In this document: piece by piece, positions 11,894 to 23,763 of the stretch
Layout: every line of letters begins with the position of its first letter
Position numbering within the stretch: the stretch's first letter is position 1
Source: Stromatinia cepivora
Taxonomy: Eukaryota > Ascomycota > Leotiomycetes > Helotiales > Sclerotiniaceae
Reading direction: 5' to 3'
Length of the DNA stretch: 64,000 nt
NCBI GenBank assembly: GCA_014898415.1
Contig: RCTD01000036.1
Span: 303,045 to 367,044 of the forward strand
Notes under the pieces: model-generated
What the model was told of the DNA's origin: nothing
What the model saw: the letters and a program-made list of their open reading frames with translations, nothing else
Databases searched by the model: none
Position numbers and translations under genes: made by a program

Positions 11894-13078
11894 TTCGTGA
11901 AAAACATCGGTAAACCCAATGATGGACCTGCATGCCCCCCAAAAACCATCTTCAGCTTTCCCCGACAAATCTGCAATAAAACTTTTGGTGGGATATGCAA
12001 AACCTCCACCTTTCTTGAAGAGTAACGTTACTTTATTTCTGGTGTGTTTATGGATTGCTGCTGAGATATTGCCATCACCTGCCGAGTTAGGTATCATTGA
12101 TGTGCAGGCAAAACACATGCTTGATATTAGTGGTGCAAGCATCCGCAATGATTTCCATTTGTCGAATCGAGGATAAATCCACAAATGATGATAACTCGCA
12201 ATATCATTGAAGTTTGGGGTTTGTGAGTGATAAGGCTGTACGATTGCGGCACATAATTATGTACCATGCTTGCCAAGGCACGATCACTTCTGTGCCGGAC
12301 TACCCCCGTGCGAATAGGATGCTCTCAAGGGCTCCATCAGCACTATGTCAGCATACCATAGCTTGGATGGGACGGATCAGAATCATCTCACCTGAGCTCT
12401 TACTAATGACCACGTAATTTCATATCTACAACCACCTAACTTATCACCCACCACCAACTTTCAATCCCAAATTCAATTCCAACTGCATCAAAATCAGTTC
12501 CATTGCAACTCTGGGCCATCATTATTACTGGCTTTGGAAGGTCAATCCGTGTCAAAGATCTGCCAAAGTTATTTATCATAGGAAACACAGCAATGAACAG
12601 GGTTTGTATCATGAACAATTGGTCTCTTAATATTAACGAAAATACTTGGGTACATACAGTCGTGAATCTAGAATCACATTTCGATGAGAGTTTCTAGTTG
12701 GTACATTTCGTTGCACCGACAGTTGCACTGCGATGATTGCAGATATCTTCTCATCCCATTGATCATCGATCATCGAGCATCATCTCCCTTCTTTACGAGG
12801 TAGGTAGTAGCAAGACTGCATTGAAGAAAGTGTCGACTTGGCCATACATGGTCGACCTGGCTTGCCGCCATGCAATGGTGCGCTGCAGATTTATGGTACG
12901 TTTTCTGGGTACATCGCGGTTGCGAACCAACAGCTTTATTGCGGCACAGTCGCATGGAAAGACTCCGCGCAAGTTGTTAGGGAGTTTAGGATTCCCCGAG
13001 GATTCAATTTTTGATATTGGGTTTTACTTCCTTCATTCATACTCACAAGAAATGCCCACACACGCATCCATTGCAAAA
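11894..13078. other. intergenic between divergent secreted-protein and UstYa-like genes
   Basis: About 1.2 kb of ordinary composition holding the promoters of both divergent genes. A frame open from 12737 runs into the UstYa-like exon 1, but its upstream part lacks protein character. A short imperfect direct repeat (gatcatcgatcatcgagcatcat) lies near 12760-12783. No gene is recognised. Confidence 0.4.
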
Positions 13079-14212
13079 ATGAGAACGGAAAATATGACTT
13101 GGTGTGAGCAGGAAAACCTTCTGGACAAAGAAGGCTGTGATAATCAAGTCTCGCATAGAACCCAATCTAAGTCGATTTTCGGGCTTTCCCCATATGCTTT
13201 CATCACTCACTCCATCTTCTTGATCTCATATGTTATCATCACAGTTGTACCTTTTCTTCTCGAGGTCCCATCTAAAGGATGTTCTTTTCCAGGAGCAGGT
13301 GAGAGTACCATTCCAATATCGACGAGGCAATGGCTAACAGGGCGCAGATATAATACAAGATTCTATACATTTCGAAAGCCAGTTCTTACATGTTGATATT
13401 GGCCACAACTCTCCGTATACCGGTCCACCAAGTTATGAAATCGATCTTGCTTGGCACAATCTATTTGAGAATGCAAACCTTAGGATTTCGGCTACTGAGA
13501 TGAAACAAATGAATCGCACATCAGTTGCTCTTGCTGATGGGAATGGATATATGGCAAATCTTGGTCAGTCCGCTGGGAGCTGGCATTTATCCTTCTGCTA
13601 ATCTGATTTTGCTTGCCAGATATACATCACCAATTGCATTGCCTTGTAGGCTCTGCTGATATGAGCTGCAAAACCGTTCGCTGACAATGCTTCTTTATAG
13701 AAATTCTTACGCTGGTACGTTTATCCAGAGTACTACGACTTTCGCTTGAATGCTACCACCACTCGACACGCAGGTGAGAGCTACATATTTCAATCTATAT
13801 CTATAGAGCTGATTGGAAAGCGCGCAGATCATTGTATTGAAAACCTCAGGAGGAATTTTATGTGTCTTCCGAGCCTCGAACTCATGATGTTTGACTGGGA
13901 AGCAGACAAAGTCCATCCCCAGCCCCATTTCAGTTATGAGCATAAATGTGTCAACTGGGATAGGATTGACGCTTGGACGCGGAAAAGGTCTTTCAACTAT
14001 TTCAATGAAAGCCTTCTCATAAATCCCATATTGGGTAAGTATTGATCTTCCCATCGTCAAAAGTCCGACAATTTCTCGGAAACTCTTAGCTAAATATTAT
14101 TCTTCTTTCCTCTTTCGCAGCTCCAACATTAGTAACTGAGGAGAATGATGAATGCTTTGATGGTGGAGTTGATCATAGGTATTCATTGTGGCTACAATGC
14201 TGCAGGATGTGA
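13079..14212 (+). CDS. UstYa-like (DUF3328) protein with altered second HxxHC motif
   Basis: UstYa-family proteins are membrane-anchored fungal enzymes needed for oxidative cyclisation in RiPP pathways such as ustiloxin; they carry two HxxHC motifs. Exons: 13079-13298, 13348-13563, 13620-13645, 13701-14034 (or split by a 33-bp intron 13774-13806), 14121-14212, giving 295 or 284 residues. A cytoplasmic N-terminus is followed by one transmembrane helix (SIFLISYVIITVVPFLL, residues ~45-61). Diagnostic segments are present: PPSYEIDLAWHNL, MNRTSVALADGNGY, the first motif HQLHC followed by LKFLRWYVYPEYY, then DHCIENLRR, MMFDW, and HKCVNWDRIDAW. The second motif reads RADHC, so its first His is replaced by Arg. 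No stop interrupts the frame. Family assignment is firm; activity is doubtful because of the His loss. Confidence 0.85.
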
Positions 14213-14804
14213 GGAGTAGCTTGGGCTTCAATTAGTTTTACCTAGCGATAGAGAGGCACGTCTTTTAGATAGTGTAATTTGAGGAACAATCGTCGCTGTT
14301 ATCAACTTACGAATGTTGTAGTTTCAATGACTTGAATCCTCTAGTATATTTTGCTCTACTTGCCTTGATAGTGCTAAAGATTCAATTGGCCAACTTTGTG
14401 CAACAGTTGCACCAAGAACAGAATAACCTTGGATTGTTCGGTAATTCCATAAGAAGGGGGTAGCCCTCACAAACCGTGTGATTTTTACACATTTTCAAGA
14501 GCTTATCTATCCACCTGAAATATTTTTGTACGATTGTTGCCCAATTAACATTCTTAACATTTAATAATCTTAACGGCTAGAACTGCCGAATTGACTAAAG
14601 TGTGTACGCCGAAGAATAAGAAATGACTTCCAGCAACCGTTAATGTGCGGAAGTAAACTCATCCAAACCTCTCAAGAAATTTCGACAGAGTCAATATTTG
14701 GTTTGTTAATCTCCAATCCGAATTCTTTGCTACAAACTTTACATTTGGTGACATATAAAATTAGGCTTAAATTCAACAGATCATCCACTTATAAAACAAC
14801 CACC
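14213..14804. other. intergenic, upstream region of the ABC transporter relic
   Basis: About 590 bp. ATAAAA just upstream of the ACCACCATG start context at 14805 is TATA-like but too close to the ATG to be certain. No other feature is seen. Confidence 0.35.
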
Positions 14805-17800
14805 ATGCCATGTCCTACTGCCCACTGACAATGTCTTCGGGCCACTTGTTCAATGCCGTTCGGAGTTTGATTTCACATTGCTTTTTGTAAGGGTCCTGTG
14901 AATCGAGTCCCATAATACCTTGGTGCTGATGACTTGTGAATAGGAAGATATTGTGTTATCTATCATTCCATCCGCCCTGTTTATTGTGCTATCCTGCCAA
15001 CGCATTCATTTTCTCTACGGAAAGACGTTCTTCGTGTTATCGGGCCAAATCTTGCGAGATTTGAAGTTGGTTTGTTTTAAATTCGGAATCATTACCGCCA
15101 TAACATACTCGCTGACAACTATCCTAGATATCTATCTTTGTACTTGGCGCCATTCAACTGTCACTTCTAGTATTATGGAGTTTGCCATTCATGATGCGGA
15201 CGGACGCTTCCATTGCCTCAGCCACAGTAGCTTTTGTTGCGACTTTTGTCATGTTTTGGCTTTCTTATATGGAGCATTCGCGATCTCTACGCCCATCAGC
15301 AGTTATTGGTTCTTTTCTCTTTGTGACTATTTTTTGCGATGCTGTTCGTACAAGAACCCTTTGGTTGATAGGTCACTATCCTCAGATTAGTGTCTTAATG
15401 ACGACATCGGTGGGAACTAAAGTCATCATCATAGGCTTGGAAACCATGCGAAAAAAGGAGGTATATTAAGGAAGCTTCAACCGACCAATATAGCCCGGAA
15501 GATTTCAGTGGCATATTAGAGCGAGGGTTGTTTACTTGGTTACTAGACCTTCTCTACAAAGGTTTCAAGAAAGTGTTATCGATGAACGACTCATACTGTA
15601 ATGGGCATGAAATGTCATCATCCCATCTGGAGTCTCTCTTTCATGGCAAATGGAACAAATGTGGGGTCATCAAAAGTTTTCGCCTTGTCTTTTTTGACTT
15701 CCCAAGCTAATGATTGAGTTGACAGCCCCAAAGACCAAAGTGAAGCTATATCAAGATATATTTTTGACACTCAAATGGCAATTTTTGGGACCAATACCTG
15801 CTCGTTTTGACGTTGATTGCTTTTACGATTTGTCAACCTCTTTTACTTAATGGCTTCCTTGCGTACTTAGCAAAGCCCAGCGGACCAAATTCACGCAATT
15901 ACGGATACGGTTTCATGGCCGCATATGCAGTGGTTTATTTTGGTATTGGTGTAAAGCCTCTTTCACTGGTTTGCATCCCGTTAAGACATTGGTCTGACTC
16001 CGTCAACAGATCTCCACAGCATTTTACTGGCACGGTGTTTATCGATTTACTACCATGCTTCGAGGAGTCTTAGTATCCGCCATATACCGCAAGACCACAG
16101 CAAATGGAATCAGCTTGCTTGATAATTCGGCAGCTGTTACTCTAATGAGTACAGACATCGAAAGAATCACAACTGGATTTGTTGTTGTGCATGAGCTTTG
16201 GGCGGGATTAATCCAAGTAGTATGATACGATCACGAACAAACTCCGGTTGAAATTAACAGGTACTAAATGACTTTAGGGAATTACGACATGGCTTCTAAA
16301 GACGCAGCTTGGAGTCGCATGCGTTGCGCCTATTCTCGTTTCGCTATGTAAGCCATTCTCTGTCCTGAAATTCGAAACTTGACAAGTTTTGGAAGTGCCG
16401 AAGGCTAACTTGTCACCAACAGTCTGTACATTACTTTCTAGTGTTGCCGGTACTATCGCAGAAAAACGCCAGCAATCATGGATGGTGGCACTACAGAAGC
16501 GCGTAGGAATTACGGCAGAAATGTTGTCATTCATGAGGGGAATCAAATTAGCAGGATTAACTGAAAAGTTGAGAAATATCATCCAAACCTTGAGGATCAA
16601 CGAGATTGATTCTGCCGGAAAGTACCGGCAATGTTTAGTATGGTTCATTGCCCTCGGTATGTCATTTCAATTGTTATTCCTAAGCATCTTGGTAACTAAA
16701 AGGACAAGGGTGCTGTGTTCTTGAATTCGTTTGACATTAAATTCACTTCGCTGGACCAAGGATGGGATGTGGTGATGCGGAAAAATCAATCATGTGCTGT
16801 TTCATCCATGGATTGGAGTTCTGGCTGACCTTTCTGTTGTATAGCGTACAGCCCTCAACTTCTCTCGCCTTTCCTAGCTCTGATAATTTTTTCGGCTCAA
16901 TCTGGCAGCCCATTGAGTACCACAGTTGCCTTCACCGCTACTTCTCTAATCACTTTACTCACAAATCCTCTCGCACAACTATTTCTGAACTTTTTGCCTT
17001 TCGCTGCTGCGATAGGTTGTTTTGACCGTGTCGCCATATTTCTATGTTCACAATCACGGATTGACCGGCGACTTTTCACTATTCATGACGATGATAGTTA
17101 TGTTCATGCAAATCAACATAGCGAGAAATCGGACAACCACTGTCATGGCAGAAACATGAAAAAGAAGTCTTTGGATATCGTTCATCATGGACCGGAAAGT
17201 GCTGCCGTTTCAATACAGGGCGGCGTGTTTGGCTGGATTCCAAACAACCCTATACTTCGTGATATCGATTGTACGATTGTACAATCAAAGGTGACTGCAA
17301 TCGTTGGTACTATTGCGTGCGGGAAGTCAACGTTTTTGAAAGCTATACTGGGTGAAGTCCCTCTTGCTGAGGGGTCACTTACGCTTAGTTTGAAGACTAA
17401 TAGTAACAGCGCGGGCATTGCATTCTGTGGTCAGGTACCCCCGGATTTTAAACACATCAATACGCCAAAATATCATAGGTTCATCGACAGAGGATAATCT
17501 TTGGTACAAGAAAGTTGTGCAGGCTTGCTGTCTCGAGGGTGATTTCCAAAGTTTACTCCAGAGAGATCAAAGCATTGTCGGAAGCAAAGGCTTTTCGCTT
17601 AGTGGTGGGCAGAAACAGAGATTGGTAAGAATCATCGCTTCAATCTTCAAACATCGTACACTAATCATCCAAAGTCAATCGCGAGAGCTGTGTACTCTAG
17701 GGCTCAATTGATACTTTTTGATGATGTTTTCAGCAGTGAAGATGCAAAAACTGTGCAGCTGGTTTCCGAGCAGCTGTGGGGTCCAAGAGGGCTGCTTCGT

Positions 17801-20522
17801 TCGACAGGCACTACGGTCATCTTAGCTAGTAATAATAGTGAGTTTCACCGTTAACAACCCCCGAGTACTGGGAGAAACCGCAAAATGCTAAATGAAAATA
17901 CAGCTTGCATGTTGCCTTTTGTAGATGAAATAATTATTATTGGCAAAGACGGAACCATCGAGAAGCGGAACAGTGCCTCTAGCACCGACCTCTTGGAAGT
18001 ATATTCACGCCAAGAATGTTCTCCGATCGGAAATGGCCAAGAAAACACCATCGTTACTGATAAATCTACTAAAGTCATCATAGGTGAGACATTATTAGTG
18101 AAGGAGAACCTCAGCGACTCAGGTTTCACCAGAGAACACACCAGTGATAGACAGACCGGGGAACTCGCCGTGTATCGATTCTACTTCGCCACAATAGGAT
18201 TCTGGCCCCTTGTACTCTTTTTCCTAAGCATGTCAACATTTGCGTTCTTTTATGTGTTTCCTAGTAAGTTCTTCAGTGCTGCCTTACATCTTCATCAGCT
18301 CCTCACCAATGTTACATTGATATTATAACTGACCATACTGATTGAACCAGCAATCTGGTTAAAGCTATGGACGTCTTATAATATGATACATGGAAATCAA
18401 AAAATAGATCTATATCTTGGACTGTATGGCGCATACCAAATCATGGCGCTATTGGCAGTTACATTAAGTGCTTGGTACCCTACCACAATCATAGAATCAT
18501 CTAAGTCGCCCTGCTCTAACACTGCGCCAGGGAACTAGCATACATGGTAATGGTCAAATCAGGAGCAAGTCTGCATCTCATCACTCTGTCCACAGTTATA
18601 AAGTAAGATCGGGGAAATGAAGGCCAAGTGCGTCTCTGATTATTTGTAGTGCTCCATTCGCTTTCTTTTCAGAAACAGACACTGGCCAAATAACGAACAG
18701 GTGAGTGGTTCTCTTTCTGGTTCGTGGATTTTACATGTATTGATGACTTTTCAACATAAAAAGGTTCAGTCAAGACTTGGAGCTAATTGACGGGGAGCTT
18801 CCAACATCGTTACTTGGGGCTGGCGTCAGTATGTGTCCCCCTTTTGCTCGGATTAGTATACATATATTGACAATGCCTAGATGCCCTTATTTGTATCATG
18901 CAAGCAATAAGTATTGCCACAGGCTCTGCATATATTGCTATTTCCTTTCCATTCTTAATTTGCATGTTGTATTTTTTGCAGAAATTTTACCTGCGGACCT
19001 CTCGACAAATACGGCATTTGGACCTCGAATTAAAAAGTCCTTTATAGTAAGTAAAGACACAATCTATCTATTCAAGCTGCTTTTAACTCATTGGGTATCT
19101 GCAGCTCTCATTTTTTGGAGACTATATCTGGGCTAGCACATATTCGCGCATTTAACTGGACAGAGGAAAGCTGTGCGACAAATCACAAGTTACTCGATAT
19201 CTCTCAGAGGCCTTTTTACCTTTTGTTCATGATTCAAAGGTGGCTTAACCTTGTCCTGGATCTGTTCTGCGGTGGTATTGCTTTTCTGGTGGTTACTCTG
19301 GCCGTCACATTACGTGACCATGGATCTGCAAGTCCAGGTCTTGGTTTTGGAAATGTAAGTAACTAGCTAAGATTTGCAGCCCAAGCCCTTTGTCTATTGC
19401 TGATTTGGTCCAAGGTGGACGAAGCTCGAAACATCTATTGGTGCTGTTAGCCGAATCAAAAGCTTTTCAGAGAGTACAATCGCGGAAGACAAATTTGATG
19501 AAGCAAATTCCCCGCTCGTCGGCTGGCCAACAACTGGAAAACTGGACTTTGTAGGAGTATCTGCATCTTATAAGTGAGTTTATTCTGCTCACGTTCAGCT
19601 ACGAGGAAGCTTTTTCTTTAGTATCAAGGCCGACGACAAATTGCTCTTGTTAAACATTAGAGAATATTTTGCAAATGGGATCTATATAATTGCTAATAAG
19701 ACACAGTTCTCAGGACGGTAACGTGCTTAAAAATATCAGTTTTTCAATCCAACCCGGGGAAAAGATTGGGATATGCGGGCGTAGTGGAAGGTGAGAAACG
19801 CTGCCCAAGACTTCTCTGTAGTCTCGTGCTAAGGAGATTCCGCTATATAACAGTGGAAAAAGTAGTCTAATTTTAGCCCTTTTTCGAATGCTTGATCTCA
19901 ATTCCGGGGCAATATTCGTGGACTCCCAAGATATTTCCAAGATCCCACGCACAGAAATTCGTTCGAAATTGAATGCTCTTCCACAGGAACCCTTTTTCTT
20001 CAGCGGAAGTAGTGTAAGAATGAATTTGGATCCCTTTGAAACTTCGGACGATGTTTCGATTCTCGATGCCTTAGAGAAGGTAGAATTAAGGGCTCGAATT
20101 CTCAATCAACTGGGTGGCTTAGATGGTGAGATGAACCCGGAGTTGTTGTCTCATGGTCAAAAGCAACTTTTCTCTTTGGTCAGGGTTATGCTTAGAGATA
20201 GCAATATTGTTGTGTTGGATGAAGCTACTAGCAGGTCAGTAAAACCCTGTTCAAGGTTCTCCCCCCTCCTATACTAAACGATGTAACAAGTGTCGATCAT
20301 GAAACAGACGAGAAGATTCAGCGGGTTATTAGGGATGCGTTTGCAGGTAAAACAATTATTGCTGTTGCTCATCGCTTGGATACAATCTTGGATTTTGACA
20401 AAATAGCAGTAATGGATCAGGGAATGCTCGTGGAATTTGATAAACCAGAAGTATTGTTGGAAAGGGAGTCTGTCTTTAAAAAGTTGTATCGTGCATATAA
20501 TTCTGGAGGCGAATTGGAGTGA
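14805..20522 (+). pseudogene. ABCC-type (MRP-like) full ABC transporter, frameshifted
   Basis: Fungal ABCC transporters pump conjugates, drugs or metabolites, with order TMD0-TMD1-NBD1-TMD2-NBD2. All parts can be followed across many short introns. N-terminal helices appear from 14829 (DNVFGPLVQC..), then LSYMEHSRSLRPSAVIG and RTLWL near 15260-15365; TMD1 has MLRGVLVSAIY and GIKLAGLTEK. NBD1 has Walker A GTIACGKST (17306-17332), signature LSGGQKQR (about 17598-17621) and Walker B LILFDD (about 17706). TMD2 carries SQDLELIDGELP (about 18767-18802). NBD2 has Walker A GRSGSGKSS split by an intron, LSHGQKQL and VVLDEATS. It ends ..GGELE with TGA at 20520-20522. Frame breaks are visible at about 14822-14828, 15122-15143, an A-run near 15447-15460, and about 17433-17440. 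Lesions are small indels rather than RIP transitions. Confidence 0.85.
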
Positions 20523-21143
20523 GCTGAGTGATTGGCTTTCGATTCAAGAAAGAAATGGTACAGATAACAAAATCAGCTGCATATAGAATTAAGTTGTCTT
20601 ATTATCTTTCCTCGTGAGTACATATTCGTATGCACACAGCGGTTATTCTAATGTAAATACGAAAAGGGTGCACGCGCTCTCAATGCCTACATAAGCTCTT
20701 CAACGAAGGACGTATTAGGTGTGAAAGAAGATGCTGTTGTTATTGGGCCAATGTTAATACAATCTTTGTCAAATCACTTTTCAATAGGAATGTTTGAGAC
20801 TATATTATGAAAGCGCCGGCACGAGAATCAGCTTAATGTTTGGATTAAACTGAACGGTGACATATCTTTATGGCTCCAAAGTTTTGCTCATCGCCCACTG
20901 ATGATGGGATCTCCGGGAAAGGATGTCAAACCAGCTCTTGGTTCCCGCCTCCTTTCCGAGTGCTAAGCTTCATGAGATTTGAGTCTAAGAATTATAAGAG
21001 AGAGTGCTATTTTCCGTCCTCTCTATGATATGGGCTTTTACAAAAAAAGAAGCATTCCTCAAATAGTCCCGCATTCAATTACATGTACAAAGGCTTGAAT
21101 TTTTTCATCAATCATTCATTTCATTTTTATTTAAGTTATCATA
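20523..21143. other. intergenic, no feature seen
   Basis: About 620 bp between the ABC transporter relic and a DNA transposon. Composition is ordinary and falls towards AT near the right end. No open frame or repeat is supported. Confidence 0.4.
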
Positions 21144-21145
21144 TA

Positions 21146-21188
21146 ACCGATTTCCCTACATTGTATACGACCCCACATCTTGCACGCC
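21146..21188. repeat. left terminal inverted repeat of pogo-like element
   Basis: Pairs with 23288-23330. Mismatches are C/T and G/A transitions only. The outermost 15 bases are identical between the two ends. Confidence 0.8.
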
Positions 21189-23287
21189 CTTCATATTTCT
21201 ACTACAATCATTTCAAAATTCGATATTAATTATAAATTATAAAATATAAAACTATAATTCTTTTTGAACAATAAAAAGATATAATATTATCCTATAAAAT
21301 TAAAAAACCTTTACATTTTCAATTTCAACAAAACCTTAATACATCGCCCAACCTTTGAATACAATACCCCCCCCCCTTTTTCCACTATTGATTTATTAAT
21401 CTTTACAACATTATAATCCTTTATAATTTCTTGAAATATTAGATTTATAATAAGAAAACATTTTTGAATCATTTATACTCTTTTAATAAAAGATATTAAT
21501 GATTTCCGAACTCTTTTTATTCCCTTTTTGATATCATATACAATTTAACGATCGATCTTCTTTTATATTATCCTTTCTTTAATCGTTCTATTCTTCTATT
21601 CCTTTTCAATTTTCTTTTCGATTTTCTTTTGCTTCTTAGCTTTCTTCTTTTGTTCAACAATTAATACTTTCATCGATTAATAGATTTTAACTCTTTCGAT
21701 TTGCAAAAGGGAATATAAAAAAGCATCTCCACCCTTCTCCCCTATTAAATTTAAACATTTAAAACAGATTCTTTTCTTTCTTTCAATCTTCAAAGCTTTT
21801 TCTAAACCTTTTACTCTATATAATTAAATATTAGCATTAACTGTATATATAAATGCAACCTTAAAAAGCTTCTAAGTAATATCAGGATCCTATTTGAAAC
21901 GAAACTCTAATTTAAGATAACGAAGAGTTTTAATCATATATAGTGTTTTTATTTTATTCCTTATGAATTGTATCAACATAAGTAGTATAAAGGCTTATTC
22001 TGATTCGATACTGCAAATAATAATATTCTTATTTATAGGATAAATACCGGCTTTTTCGAAAAATTTCAGGATATTATGAATAATAGTAGATTGAATCTAA
22101 GCAACCTTAAATATCATCCAAAAGTTATATTTCGATATTCCAACGATACCTCCGCTTTTGTATATTAGATTATTAAGTTCTATATCATAATTCATCGAAA
22201 AGGGAAAGAAGTAGTTTATATCAAAAGATTGGAATCGATATATAGAGTAAGGAGGGAGAATCAATAAAATGATCTTCAATTCATCATATTTCAATATAAA
22301 TTCCATATTTATATAATTAGAATGATTATTTACAATTAATAAACGATATCCTTTTTCTATTTTTGAATAAATATAATATTGAAAGATCTTATTAAACCAG
22401 ATAAAGCCGAATACATTCGATGACCATTCATTGCTTAAAACTCCGAAATAAATCTAATCCTTCATTTCTATTTCATCAATCTATATATTCTATAAATCTT
22501 CAGATTCCCCTTTATAAATTAAAATAGATGGAATAACTATACCATCAATATATATATATACTAAAAGAATAATAAACTCTTTCGATCCATCCTGCCTAGC
22601 TTTCGTAGTTCTACCACAATTATATATACTAATATTCATTATCCTTTTCATAATCCTTTCTAAACCAATTATAAAACCTTTCTTGTTCTAATTGTATATA
22701 TTCTTGAATAATATATTATATTTTGTAATTACTTTTATTAACTAAATAAAAAAAAGAAAAATATTAATATAACTCTTTTAAATAATAAAATTCAACAATA
22801 ATACAAAATAATTCAAATCAGATCATAAAAATACTCAAATATAATAATATTATCAGTTTTCATATACAAATTATCAATATATCGGAGATACCGATTTTGA
22901 AGATATGTTTTATACCTTTTCACGAAATTTGTTGTCTAATTCTTCTCTAAAAAATAATCTATAATTTTTTTTACAAGATTTTTGATTATACAATTTGTAG
23001 AGAATATAGATCTTTATATTAATTTGTTAATTTGATTGATTAAAATCTTTTCTTATTCTTTTGAAAGAGATTAATGAGTTTCAATATATACAATATTATA
23101 GAAAATGGTTTTGCTTTTATAATACCGAGAAAACATTGAACAATTGATTTTGAAGAAATTTGCTATTTGAGTATATTTAGGATATTCTTTCCCTTTAATT
23201 TGAGCTAATGCAAGCTTCATACAGGCCTCTGAAGGTATATCGTCGTTATATCTGTCCATAATAATTGATATTTTATAAAATTAAAAG

Positions 23288-23330
23288 TGTGTGCAAGATA
23301 TGGGGTCGTGTATGATATAGGGAAATCGGT
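23288..23330. repeat. right terminal inverted repeat of pogo-like element
   Basis: Inverted copy of 21146-21188, followed directly by the TA target duplication at 23331-23332. Confidence 0.8.
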
Positions 23331-23332
23331 TA

Positions 23333-23763
23333 TTGTCCGTATCTTGGGCAGACAAAATGACAAATGCTAGTGCGGATGCAAAAAGTACTTAGTTCTACTC
23401 CGTAGACTTTTCATCTCATTTTATCCATTCTTTCCACTCTTTCCTTTCTATTCTCTTGTTTTCCACCAACCAGTATCAATTAGTTTCAACCGGTCGAAAT
23501 TAAAAATAGCGGAGAAGCGGAGCTGGATAATTTCTGTCGCATTACCCCGCGCAGGTTGCCGCAAAGCGGATAAATTATATCTCCAGTTTAACCCTCCTGG
23601 AAAGAATACCACGAGTGGATGACTGGAAATTTTCTCGATGATCTTTCCGCTGCGATCAAATGCATTTTCATTCGGGGTCCTTGGCTAAATGCTAATAAGG
23701 TCAGATAACCTCGACGGACAGCCAGGTCTGTGAAGAGGCAAATTCAAAAGGTATAAGAGTGAG
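23333..23763. promoter_or_regulatory. upstream region of the carboxylesterase gene
   Basis: About 430 bp of normal composition between the pogo-like element and the carboxylesterase start, presumed to hold its promoter. The transposon ends 431 bp before the ATG. No specific motif is convincing. Confidence 0.3.

Larger units (their letters stand above)
21146..23330 (-). mobile_element. RIP-degraded pogo-like (Tc1/mariner) DNA transposon relic
   Basis: A 2185-bp AT-rich element with about 40-bp terminal inverted repeats. The left end opens ACCGATTTCCCTACATTG and the right end, read inverted, ACCGATTTCCCTATATCA. The differences between the ends are transitions, as RIP would produce. Each end is flanked by TA (21144-21145 and 23331-23332), the Tc1/mariner target duplication. 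Minus-strand fragments show a fungal pogo-type transposase: an N-terminal DNA-binding opening MDRYNDDIPSEACMKLALAQ (start 23259), and a DDE-region piece with ILPPYSIYRFQSFDI and KSGGIVGISK (22306-22097), resembling the LLPPHSTHRLQPLDV core of this family. Stops interrupt everything between. It is certainly non-autonomous now. Confidence 0.8.

Noticed and set aside
12737..13078. Extending the UstYa-like protein N-terminus to 12737
   Set aside because: The upstream part of the open frame has no protein character and family members have only a short tail before the membrane helix.
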